The notes beneath the pieces were generated by a model that ran no database searches, was not told where the DNA came from, and saw nothing but the letters and a program-made list of their open reading frames with translations. From Mycobacterium kansasii ATCC 12478 (GTDB lineage: Bacteria; Actinomycetota; Actinomycetes; Mycobacteriales; Mycobacteriaceae): DNA of 64,000 bases. Both the position numbers and the translations under genes were made by a program. Positions 51,442 through 58,919 of this stretch are shown piece after piece (the stretch's first letter is position 1; each line of letters opens with the position of its first letter). Location: positions 2,170,001 to 2,234,000 of the forward strand of contig NC_022663.1 in the NCBI RefSeq assembly GCF_000157895.3. The letters run 5' to 3'.

Positions 51442-52542
51442 GTGATCGAGGATGCCGAGGGAACGCGCACGCCGGTCATCGACGCCAGTGTGCACATCTT
51501 CTTTCCGTCCAACAAAGACCTGCGCGGCTTCCTGCGCGAGCCGTTCAAGAGCCGCGGCTTTCCCGACTACGAGATGGACTGGTACGGGGCACCCGGCGGC
51601 GAGTACGCGCCGAACGCCGAGGGACCGAACCGCGAATACCCGGGTTCGAGCGTGGAACTCGTTGCCGACGAACTCTTTTCCAAACGCGGTGTCGACGTGG
51701 CGATCCTGCATCCGATGGGCCGCGGCATCATGCCCGACCGGCACCTCGGCAGCGCGCTGCACGCCGCCCACAACGAAATGATGGTGTCGCGCTGGCTCGA
51801 ACACGACGAATTCGGTGAGAAGTTCCGCGGCACCATCCGGGTCAACCCCGACGACATCGCCGGCGCAGTCCGCGAAATCGAAAAGTGGCGCTCCCACCCC
51901 CGCGTCGTTCAGATCGGCGTTCCGCTGCAATCCCGCGAGGTCTATGGCAAGCCGCAATTCTGGCCGCTGTGGGAGGCCGCGGCCGACGCGAACCTGCCGG
52001 TGGCGGTTCACATCGAATCCGGCGAAGGCATCGGATTTCCGCCCACGCCGTCCGGGCACACCCGCACCTACGAGCAATACGTCGGCTTCATGGCGCTGAA
52101 CTACCTCTACCACCTGATGAACATGATCGCTGAGGGGGTGTTCGAGCGATTCGGCAACCTGAAGTTCGTCTGGGCCGACGGCGCCGCGGACTTCGTGACA
52201 CCGTTCATCTGGCGGATGGACGTGTTCGGCCGGCCGCACCTGGAACAAACCCCTTGGGCGCCACGGATACCGAGCGACTATCTGCCCGGTCACGTGTACT
52301 TCGTGCAGGGCGGACTCGACGGTCCCGGTGATGCCGACTTCGCCGGTGAGTGGCTGGCTTTCACCGGCAAGGAGGACATGGTGATGTTCGGCTCCAGCTA
52401 TCCGCATTGGCAGTGCCATGACGTCGGGGACATCCGGCAGCTTCCCACGGCGCTGTCCGCCGACCAGCGCGAGAAGCTGTGCTGGCGCAACGCCGCCGGC
52501 CTCTACGGGATCGAGATTCCTGTCGATGTCGCTAGAGGTTAG
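51442..52542 (+). CDS. Amidohydrolase-2 family protein
   Basis: A 366-residue TIM-barrel amidohydrolase. N-terminal PVIDASVHIFFPS carries a D-x-S-x-H where family members usually have D-x-H, so a first metal ligand is changed. VAVHIESGEG and VMFGSSYPHWQCH supply later positions; the latter has serine where the family aspartate normally stands (GSDYPH). The GTG at 51442 follows GGAGGGTGGG. The product may be a decarboxylase or C-C hydrolase with altered metal site. It is followed 57 bp later by a second family member. Confidence 0.82.
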   Translation: MIEDAEGTRTPVIDASVHIFFPSNKDLRGFLREPFKSRGFPDYEMDWYGAPGGEYAPNAEGPNREYPGSSVELVADELFSKRGVDVAILHPMGRGIMPDRHLGSALHAAHNEMMVSRWLEHDEFGEKFRGTIRVNPDDIAGAVREIEKWRSHPRVVQIGVPLQSREVYGKPQFWPLWEAAADANLPVAVHIESGEGIGFPPTPSGHTRTYEQYVGFMALNYLYHLMNMIAEGVFERFGNLKFVWADGAADFVTPFIWRMDVFGRPHLEQTPWAPRIPSDYLPGHVYFVQGGLDGPGDADFAGEWLAFTGKEDMVMFGSSYPHWQCHDVGDIRQLPTALSADQREKLCWRNAAGLYGIEIPVDVARG

Positions 52543-52599
52543 CCGGCCCGCAGTCGCACAATGATGACACGGGGATGAGACGGGACTGAGGAGATCACG

Positions 52600-53745
52600 A
52601 TGACGCTGACCCATCTACACGAACGGGTTCCCGCAGCCGAGCGCATCGCCGTCCGGTGCGTCGACTCCGACGTTCACCCGGTGCCCAGACGCGGTGAAAT
52701 CACCCAGTACATCCCGGAACCGTGGCGCAGCAAGTACTTCCTCGACCACAAGGTCGGCGAGCTGATCTACTACGACGCCCCCGACTACGCCCACAGTTTC
52801 GCGATGCGCGTCGACACCTTCCCGCCCGACGGCGAATTCCCCGGCAGCGACCCGGATATGGCCTTTCGCCAGCTGATCATGGAGGCCGGCTCCGACATCG
52901 CGATCCTCGAGCCCGGCGGCCGGACACCGCGCCTGCCCGAAGCCCACCAGGCCTATTCGACCGCACTCAATCACTGGCAGGCCAATCACTGGCTCGACAG
53001 CCACAACAACTGGCATCAGCGCTGGCGCGGTTCCATCTGCGCCGCCGTCGAGGACCCCGAGGGGGCCGCCCGGGAGATCGAGGAGTGGGCCGGGCACCCC
53101 TACATGGCGCAGGTGCTGATCAAGGCCGAGCCGCGGCCGTCATGGGGTCACCCGATGTACAACCCCATCTGGGCGGCCGCGACCAAGCACGACATCACCG
53201 TGAGCTGTCACCTGTCGCGTAGCAATTACGAGATGCTGCCGACACCGCCGGTGGGTTTTCCCAGCTATAACCACGACTTCATGGTGACCTACTCGCTGCT
53301 GGCCGCCAACCAGGTGATGAGCCTGATCTTCGACGGCGTCTTCGACCGGTTCCCCACACTGCGGATCGTGTTCGTAGAGCACGCGTTCACCTGGATTCTG
53401 CCGTTGATGTGGCGCATGGATGCGATCTATGCGGCGCGCAAGTCTCGGGTGGACATCAAGCGCAAGCCGTCGGAGTACGTCAAGGAACACATCAAGTTCA
53501 CCACCCAGCCGCTGGACTACCCGGAAGACAAGACCGAACTGACCCGGGCGCTGGAATGGATGGAGTGCGAGAAGATCCTGCTCTTCTCGTCGGACTACCC
53601 GCACTGGACGTTCGACGACCCACGTTGGTTGGTCAAGCACCTGCCCAAGGCCGCCCGGGATGCGGTGATGTACAAGAACGGCATCGCCACCTATCATCTG
53701 CCGGAGTCGGTGCCGGTCCTCGAGGGCCAGACGCGGGTGCTCTGA
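52600..53745 (+). CDS. Amidohydrolase-2 family protein
   Basis: A 381-residue homologue of its upstream neighbour. The metal site here looks complete: VDSDVHPVP (D-x-H), TVSCHLSRSNY, VFVEHAFTWILPLMWRMDAI and LLFSSDYPHWTFDDPRWLVK with the family aspartate. An AGGAG lies just ahead of the ATG. It heads the run amidohydrolase, Rieske protein, alpha/beta hydrolase, spaced 1 bp and then overlapping. The two adjacent amidohydrolases may form a hetero-oligomer, one catalytic and one altered. Confidence 0.85.
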   Translation: MTLTHLHERVPAAERIAVRCVDSDVHPVPRRGEITQYIPEPWRSKYFLDHKVGELIYYDAPDYAHSFAMRVDTFPPDGEFPGSDPDMAFRQLIMEAGSDIAILEPGGRTPRLPEAHQAYSTALNHWQANHWLDSHNNWHQRWRGSICAAVEDPEGAAREIEEWAGHPYMAQVLIKAEPRPSWGHPMYNPIWAAATKHDITVSCHLSRSNYEMLPTPPVGFPSYNHDFMVTYSLLAANQVMSLIFDGVFDRFPTLRIVFVEHAFTWILPLMWRMDAIYAARKSRVDIKRKPSEYVKEHIKFTTQPLDYPEDKTELTRALEWMECEKILLFSSDYPHWTFDDPRWLVKHLPKAARDAVMYKNGIATYHLPESVPVLEGQTRVL

Positions 53746-53746
53746 A

Positions 53747-54151
53747 TTGACCGCTGAAATTGCGGGGCAACCCAAACCGGCCCGCCTCGCCCAGGGCCGC
53801 GAACACGTCGTCGCGACGGTGAACGAGATCCCGCCGGGCACCCACAAACTGGTGCCGATCGGGCGGCACGGCGTAGGCGTCTACAACGTCAACGGCACCT
53901 TTTACGCCATCGCGAATTACTGTCCGCACCAAGGCGGCCCGCTGTGCTCGGGCCGCGCCCGGGGCCGCACCATCGTGGACGAAAGCGCCCCCGGCGACGC
54001 GGTCATGGTCCGCGATCTGGAATTCATCTACTGCCCTTGGCACCAATGGGGTTTCGAGTTGGCAACCGGGACAACGGCGGTCAAACCGGAGTGGAGTATT
54101 CGAACCTACCCGGTCCGGGTGGTGGGCAATGACGTCCTGGTGATGGCATGA
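53747..54151 (+). CDS. Rieske [2Fe-2S] protein
   Basis: A 134-residue single-domain Rieske protein. Ligands are C59 and H61 in NYCPHQGG and C96 and H99 in YCPWHQWGF. The stretch between H61 and C96 is 34 residues, about twice the usual spacing, and carries GRTIVDESAPGDAVMVRD. It could be a ferredoxin for an oxygenase or be linked with the hydrolases. The TTG at 53747 starts it 1 bp after the amidohydrolase stop. No oxygenase alpha subunit is nearby. Confidence 0.85.
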   Translation: MTAEIAGQPKPARLAQGREHVVATVNEIPPGTHKLVPIGRHGVGVYNVNGTFYAIANYCPHQGGPLCSGRARGRTIVDESAPGDAVMVRDLEFIYCPWHQWGFELATGTTAVKPEWSIRTYPVRVVGNDVLVMA

Positions 54152-55035
54152 CTCCACGGCAGAGTCAGGTCTGTGCCGTCGAGGTGGACGGCGGCAACGT
54201 GGTGTACGAGATCATCGGCGCGTCAGGCGATCTCATTGTCCTGACACCCGGCGGCCGGTTCGGCAAGGATATTCCCGGCCTGCGTCCGCTGGCCGAGGCA
54301 TTGGTCGACGGTGGCTATCGGGTCCTGTTGTGGGACAGGCCGAATTGCGGTGCCTCCGATGTGCAGTTCTACGGTCAAAGCGAGTCGCACATGCGTGCCG
54401 AAACGCTGCGCGGCTTGTTGAGCGCCCTCGGGATCGACCGTTGCATCATCGCCGGCGGTTCCGGCGGGGCACGCGATTCCATGCTGACGACGATGCTCTA
54501 TCCCGAGCTGGTGGAGAAGCTGGTGGTGTGGAACATCGTCGGCGGCGTGTACGGCATGTACCAGCTGGGCGCCTACTACGTGCTGCCCAGTATCCAGGCG
54601 GTGCGCTGGTCGGGTATCGAGGGGCTGCTCAAGGTACCCGAGTGGCGCGAGCGCATCGACCAGAACCCGGCCAACAAGCAGCGGTTCCTCGATCTGAACG
54701 CCGACGAATTCCTCACCGTCATGCTGCGCTGGCTCAACGCGTTCGTACCCAAGCCGGGGCAGACGATCCCCGGAGTCGACGACGAAATGTTCGGCCGCAT
54801 CAAGGTTCCCACGCTGATCATCCGCGGCGGTGAGAACGACTGGGATCACCCCAAGCGCACCTCGCTGGAGGTGAGCTGCCTGATCAAAGGATCCACGTTG
54901 ATCGATCCGCCGTGGCCGGAGGACGCCTGGGAGCGTGCGGCTGAAGAACGCGCAGCCGGAAAGGTAAAGCACTTCAACATGTTCGACACCTGGGTGCAGG
55001 CCGCGCCCGCGATCCTCGAATTCCTGGGCACGTGA
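54148..55035 (+). CDS. Alpha/beta hydrolase
   Basis: A 295-residue alpha/beta-hydrolase fold protein. The nucleophile elbow is G-G-S-G-G in IIAGGSGGARDS (serine nucleophile), the acid is expected in RGGENDWDHPKR and the histidine in VKHFNMFD. It has an N-terminal oxyanion region (VLTPGGRFGKD) and a lid. The family includes meta-cleavage product hydrolases and esterases. It starts in an ATGA overlap with the Rieske gene. Confidence 0.85.
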   Translation: MTPRQSQVCAVEVDGGNVVYEIIGASGDLIVLTPGGRFGKDIPGLRPLAEALVDGGYRVLLWDRPNCGASDVQFYGQSESHMRAETLRGLLSALGIDRCIIAGGSGGARDSMLTTMLYPELVEKLVVWNIVGGVYGMYQLGAYYVLPSIQAVRWSGIEGLLKVPEWRERIDQNPANKQRFLDLNADEFLTVMLRWLNAFVPKPGQTIPGVDDEMFGRIKVPTLIIRGGENDWDHPKRTSLEVSCLIKGSTLIDPPWPEDAWERAAEERAAGKVKHFNMFDTWVQAAPAILEFLGT

Positions 55036-55040
55036 TGCGC

Positions 55041-55514
55041 TCACGTGCTGCGGATATGCACCTCACAGTTGAGCGACGCCTCGAGCGCGGTGTGGATCCG
55101 GCTCTCCGGGACGCGTCCCAGGTCGGCTTCGCGCAGTGTCACGTAGACGATGTCGAAGCCATCATCGTCGAGCCGGCGGGTTACCTCACCGGTGAGTCCG
55201 AAAGCCGACAGCACACCATGGGCGTCGTCGTCGGTGCCCCGGCTGATGAAGGTGACCACCCCGGCCACGGGCGCAGTGTCGAAGGCCTTGGCGCACAGGT
55301 CGATTGCCTTCTTCTTGGCGGCTTCGACGTCCTCGCAGGCGATGAGCAGTTCGAGGTCGCGGCGACCGCCCGGCCTGGCCCCGAGGTCGTTGTCCACCAA
55401 GTCGGCGCCGACCCCGGCAAGGAGCCCGCGGAGCGTGGCCATGCCCTCGCGTAACCGCGCATCCGCCAGCGCACCGGTCGGGTCGACGTTGACCCGCACC
55501 ACCGCAGTCCGCAT
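55041..55514 (-). CDS. Conserved hypothetical protein
   Basis: A 157-residue soluble protein without a recognised domain. It opens MRTAVVRVNVDPTGALADAR and has two similar alpha/beta parts (LELLIACEDVEAAKKKAIDL and FDIVYVTLREADLGRVPESR). The ATG at 55514 is clear. It is convergent with the hydrolase gene (5 bp between stops) and divergent from the NuoF-like gene at 55552, only 37 bp away. It is the only minus-strand gene in this stretch. Confidence 0.7.
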   Translation of the reverse strand: MRTAVVRVNVDPTGALADARLREGMATLRGLLAGVGADLVDNDLGARPGGRRDLELLIACEDVEAAKKKAIDLCAKAFDTAPVAGVVTFISRGTDDDAHGVLSAFGLTGEVTRRLDDDGFDIVYVTLREADLGRVPESRIHTALEASLNCEVHIRST

Positions 55515-55551
55515 ACGGGCAAGCGTAACCGCAGCGATGGCAGGTTAATCG

Positions 55552-56847
55552 ATGGAAGCCACCGACACCGTATTCAGGACCGCAGCCTGGCCGGGCAGCC
55601 CGCCCCGGCTGCTGCGGGAGAGCCGCGAACCCGAGGACATCGCGGCTTATCGGGAGCAGGGCGGATACCGACCGCTAGCCGACGCGGACACCTTGCTCCA
55701 CGAAATCGAATCCGCCGGACTGCTCGGCCGGGGCGGCGCCGCCTTCCCGCTCGGGGTGAAATTGCGCGCGGTACGGCGCAATGGGCGTGCCGCCGGAGGC
55801 GCCGTCGTCGTTGCGAATGGCGAAGAGGGAGAGCCGACTTCGATCAAGGACCGCTGGCTGCTGCGTAACCGCCCGCACCTGGTGCTGGACGGGCTGCGGT
55901 TGGCCGCGACGATCGTCGGCGCCAAACGCGGCTATGTGTACGTGTCCGACCCGGACGCGGCGCGCGGTGCCGAGGCCGCTCTCGCCGAGCTGGGCTCCGA
56001 CACACTCGGCGGCGTCGGCATCAGCGTGTGGACGGTGCCGCCCGGGTATGTGGCCGGCGAGGAGACCGCGGCCGTCCGCGCAATCAACGGCGGCCCGGCC
56101 AAACCGACCGACAAACCGCCACGTCCATACGAAGTCGGCGTACGCGGACGGCCCACCCTGGTAAGCAATGTGGAGACCCTGGCCAATTTGCCTTACCTGC
56201 AGCAGCGCGGGTCTTCGGCGTTTCGGACCCAGGGCACGCCGTCATCGCCGGGGACATTCCTGGCCACCGTCGCCGGAGCCAACCGCCCGCCTGTGCTCTA
56301 CGAACTCCCGCACGGATTGCGTTTCACCGAATTGCTTGCGCTGCATGGTGTCTCATCCGAACAGGTGCGCGGAACCCTGATGGGCGGCTACTTCGCCGGC
56401 TTACTCAACCGCAGCGTGCTGGATACCACCCTGGACCACGAGACGATGCGGCGAGCCGGCAGCGGTTTGGGCTGCGGCGCGATATCGGTGATCACCGACG
56501 ACTGCCCGGTCGCGGTTGCCGCTTCGGTGCTGGCCTACTTCGACCGCGAGAACGCCGGGCAGTGCGGTTCGTGTTTCAACGGCACGGCTGCCATGGCCGC
56601 CGTCGCTTCGGCGCTGCGCGACTCCGCCGCGACACCCGAAGACGTTGACCGGCTGCGACGCTGGTCTGTGGTGCTGCGCGGGCGCGGCGCCTGCGCGACG
56701 CTCGATGCCGCGACCAACGTTGCCGGGACACTGCTCGGCCAGTTCCCTGACGAGGTGGCCCGCCATCTGAGCGGCGACTGCCGGCAATGCAGTGCCGGCG
56801 CTTTTCGCGCCGAGCGTCCCTACCAGGCCACAGCGGTGATCGCGTGA
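55552..56847 (+). CDS. NuoF-like NADH-dependent flavoprotein/iron-sulfur protein
   Basis: A 431-residue protein related to the NADH-binding subunit NuoF. FMN/NADH segments GRGGAAFPLGVKLRA, VVANGEEGEPTSIKDRWLL and VAGEETAAVRAING are present. The C-terminal cluster segment has GQCGSCFNGTAAM plus later cysteines (RGACATLD, GDCRQCSAG). No other complex I gene is near, and a ferredoxin follows with a GTGA overlap. It therefore looks like a stand-alone NADH:ferredoxin reductase feeding a local P450 or other oxygenase. Confidence 0.85.
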   Translation: MEATDTVFRTAAWPGSPPRLLRESREPEDIAAYREQGGYRPLADADTLLHEIESAGLLGRGGAAFPLGVKLRAVRRNGRAAGGAVVVANGEEGEPTSIKDRWLLRNRPHLVLDGLRLAATIVGAKRGYVYVSDPDAARGAEAALAELGSDTLGGVGISVWTVPPGYVAGEETAAVRAINGGPAKPTDKPPRPYEVGVRGRPTLVSNVETLANLPYLQQRGSSAFRTQGTPSSPGTFLATVAGANRPPVLYELPHGLRFTELLALHGVSSEQVRGTLMGGYFAGLLNRSVLDTTLDHETMRRAGSGLGCGAISVITDDCPVAVAASVLAYFDRENAGQCGSCFNGTAAMAAVASALRDSAATPEDVDRLRRWSVVLRGRGACATLDAATNVAGTLLGQFPDEVARHLSGDCRQCSAGAFRAERPYQATAVIA

Positions 56848-57140
56848 GAATCCGTCTTGACCGCACCGTCTGCGACGGCTTCGGCGTATGCGCCAAGCAC
56901 GCCCCGTCCTACTTCTCACTCGACGACTGGGGATACGCGTGTTTGGTCGGGGACGGCACCGTCGCCGAAGCGGACCGCGAGGCGGTCATGCGTGCCCTGA
57001 TGGACTGCCCGGTGCATGCCATCACCGAAATCGGTGACCGCCCACCCGAGGTCGCTCATCCGTTCGCCGCCAGCCCGGAAGATCCGGCCGAGCATCTCAA
57101 GACCGAGTCCAACGAAGCGCAGTGGGGATTCACGCGTTGA
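56844..57140 (+). CDS. [3Fe-4S] ferredoxin with C-terminal extension
   Basis: A 98-residue ferredoxin with ligands C10, C16 and C55 (VCDGFGVCAKH and DCPVHAI); position 13 is phenylalanine instead of a fourth cysteine. After the domain it has an acidic C-terminal extension of about 30 residues (EDPAEHLKTESNEAQWGFTR). The GTG start overlaps the NuoF-like stop, giving tight coupling with its presumed reductase. Confidence 0.88.
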   Translation: MRIRLDRTVCDGFGVCAKHAPSYFSLDDWGYACLVGDGTVAEADREAVMRALMDCPVHAITEIGDRPPEVAHPFAASPEDPAEHLKTESNEAQWGFTR

Positions 57141-57922
57141 CCGGACGCTGCGCCGGGCTGATCGCCTTGGTGACGGGTACCAGCCGGGGTCTGGGCAAGG
57201 CGATCGCCCAGCGACTGGCCGCCGAGGGAGCCGCGGTTGCTCTCACGGCCCGAACCATGGATCCGGATCCGAAATACCGGGGCTGCCTTCGGGAAACGCT
57301 GGCACAGATCACGTCCGACGGCGGTGCGGCCATCGCCGTTGCGGCTGACCTGTCGAAAACCGAAGAACGAGAACGACTCTTCGCCGAAGTCGTCGACCGC
57401 CTCGGCGCCCCCGACATCCTGGTCAACAACGCGGCCGTCACGTTCTTGCGACCGCTCGACGAGTTCCCGGAGCGGCGGGTGCGACTCATGATGGAGATGC
57501 ATGTGCTTGCCCCCCTGCACCTCACCCAACTGGCCATCCCGGCCATGCGAGAGCGGCGCCGCGGCTGGGTGCTGAACGTGACCTCCGTCGGCGCAGACCT
57601 GCCCGGCGGGCCGCCGTTCGACGACTTCGACCGCAGCGCGGGCTTCGGAATCTATGGCACGGTCAAGGCCGCGCTGAACCGGCTCACGAAAAGCCTTGCC
57701 GCGGAACTGTATGACGACGGCATCGCCGTCAACGCGGCCGCCCCGTCAAAGCCGGTGGCGACGCCGGGCGCGGGCCGCCTCGATCTGGCCAAGTCCGACA
57801 CCGAGGACATCGAACTGATCGTCCAGACGGCGCTGGAGCTGTGCACCGGCGACCCGAAGTCGTTGACCGGTCGCATCGCTCACACGCAGCCATTCCTGCG
57901 CGAACTGGGATGGTTGAGCTGA
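57137..57922 (+). CDS. Short-chain dehydrogenase/reductase
   Basis: SDR of about 261 residues with VTGTSRGLGKA (cofactor), VNNAAVTF (NNAG-type), serine in VTSVGADL and Y-x3-K in IYGTVKAALNRL. I place the start at the TTG at 57137, which overlaps the ferredoxin stop (TTGA) and follows GTGGGGA; a GTG at 57122 would add five residues. It overlaps the next gene by 13 bp, so the NuoF-like, ferredoxin, SDR and kinase-like genes form one tight operon. Confidence 0.86.
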   Translation: MTGRCAGLIALVTGTSRGLGKAIAQRLAAEGAAVALTARTMDPDPKYRGCLRETLAQITSDGGAAIAVAADLSKTEERERLFAEVVDRLGAPDILVNNAAVTFLRPLDEFPERRVRLMMEMHVLAPLHLTQLAIPAMRERRRGWVLNVTSVGADLPGGPPFDDFDRSAGFGIYGTVKAALNRLTKSLAAELYDDGIAVNAAAPSKPVATPGAGRLDLAKSDTEDIELIVQTALELCTGDPKSLTGRIAHTQPFLRELGWLS

Positions 57923-58887
57923 CCGACCCTGACCTCGAGCGGCTGCGCAGGCGACTTGCCCCCGCACACATCGAGGACCTGCGTCCGTTGACCGGTGGCG
58001 CTTCCAGCCTGACCTACGCCGGACAACGCCTGGGCGATCGGGTCGTGGTGAAGATGGCTCCGCCCGGAATCCAGCCGACTCGGAATCGCGACGTGCTGCG
58101 CCAGTGCCGCATCATCAAGGCACTCCGCGCCACACCCGTACCCGTCCCCGACGTGTTGTGGGCGGATGCCGGCGACCCTCCTGAAATACCTCCCCTGTTC
58201 GTCATGTCCTGGATCGACGGCAGCTCGCTGGAGCCGCTGTTCGATCTTGACTGCGCGTGTGAGAGCGAAGACATTGTGGCCGAGCGCTTTCGGAGCGCCG
58301 CGGCCACCATGGCGCAGCTGCACCGAATCCAACCGGCTGCCATCGGACTGGGAAGCGAACCGATCGTCGGGGCGGAAGCCGAGATCGATCGCTGGTGTCG
58401 CGCACTGGAAACCGTGGATCCGACGCTGGCGGCGGGGTGGATAGACCTCGGCAAGGCGTTGCGCGCCGCAGCGCCGCCACCGCTGCCTCCCGCCGTGGTC
58501 CATGGCGATTTTCGGCTGGGCAATCTGCGTGCCGTCGACGGCAGGATCACCGGGGTGCTCGACTGGGAGATCTGGTCGGTGGGTGACCCTCGGGTTGACG
58601 TCGGATGGTTTCTCATCAACTGTGATCGGCAAACGTATCAACGCGCCACCCCCTATGCCGGGGCAACGCCGAGCCCCGCCGAGCTGGTGTCGATATATTG
58701 CGCGGCAGCGGGATATCGGCTGCCCGATCTCGCCTGGTTTCAGGCGCTGGCGTGCTTCAAATCCGCAGCGACCTGGTCGCTGATCGTCAAGCACAACCGT
58801 CGGCGCCACCGGCCCGACGCCAACGTGGAGGCTATGGCGCAAGTGTTGCCGCACTTGCTGTCTCGAGCTTGCATCTTGCTCGATTAG
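57910..58887 (+). CDS. Aminoglycoside-phosphotransferase-fold kinase (ACAD10/11 N-terminal-like)
   Basis: A 325-residue APH-fold phosphotransferase. It shows the nucleotide-binding lysine region VVVKMAPPG, the Brenner-type catalytic motif VHGDFRLGN and the metal motif VLDWEIWSVGDPRVDVGW. This subgroup is related to the kinase half of ACAD10/ACAD11, and to LvaA, which phosphorylates 4-hydroxyacyl-CoAs, so the substrate may be a hydroxyacyl-CoA rather than an antibiotic. The ATG at 57910 lies inside the SDR gene end. It converges on an acyl-CoA dehydrogenase gene. Confidence 0.82.
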   Translation: MVELTDPDLERLRRRLAPAHIEDLRPLTGGASSLTYAGQRLGDRVVVKMAPPGIQPTRNRDVLRQCRIIKALRATPVPVPDVLWADAGDPPEIPPLFVMSWIDGSSLEPLFDLDCACESEDIVAERFRSAAATMAQLHRIQPAAIGLGSEPIVGAEAEIDRWCRALETVDPTLAAGWIDLGKALRAAAPPPLPPAVVHGDFRLGNLRAVDGRITGVLDWEIWSVGDPRVDVGWFLINCDRQTYQRATPYAGATPSPAELVSIYCAAAGYRLPDLAWFQALACFKSAATWSLIVKHNRRRHRPDANVEAMAQVLPHLLSRACILLD

Positions 58888-58919
58888 GGTCGATTAGGGT
58901 GGATTAGGGTGGATTAGGT
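58881..58919. repeat. 10-bp tandem repeat between convergent stops
   Basis: Four copies of (C/G)GATTAGGGT-type units start at 58881, 58891, 58901 and 58911, the last imperfect. The kinase TAG is in the first copy and the acyl-CoA dehydrogenase TAA (minus strand) in the fourth. Confidence 0.8.
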
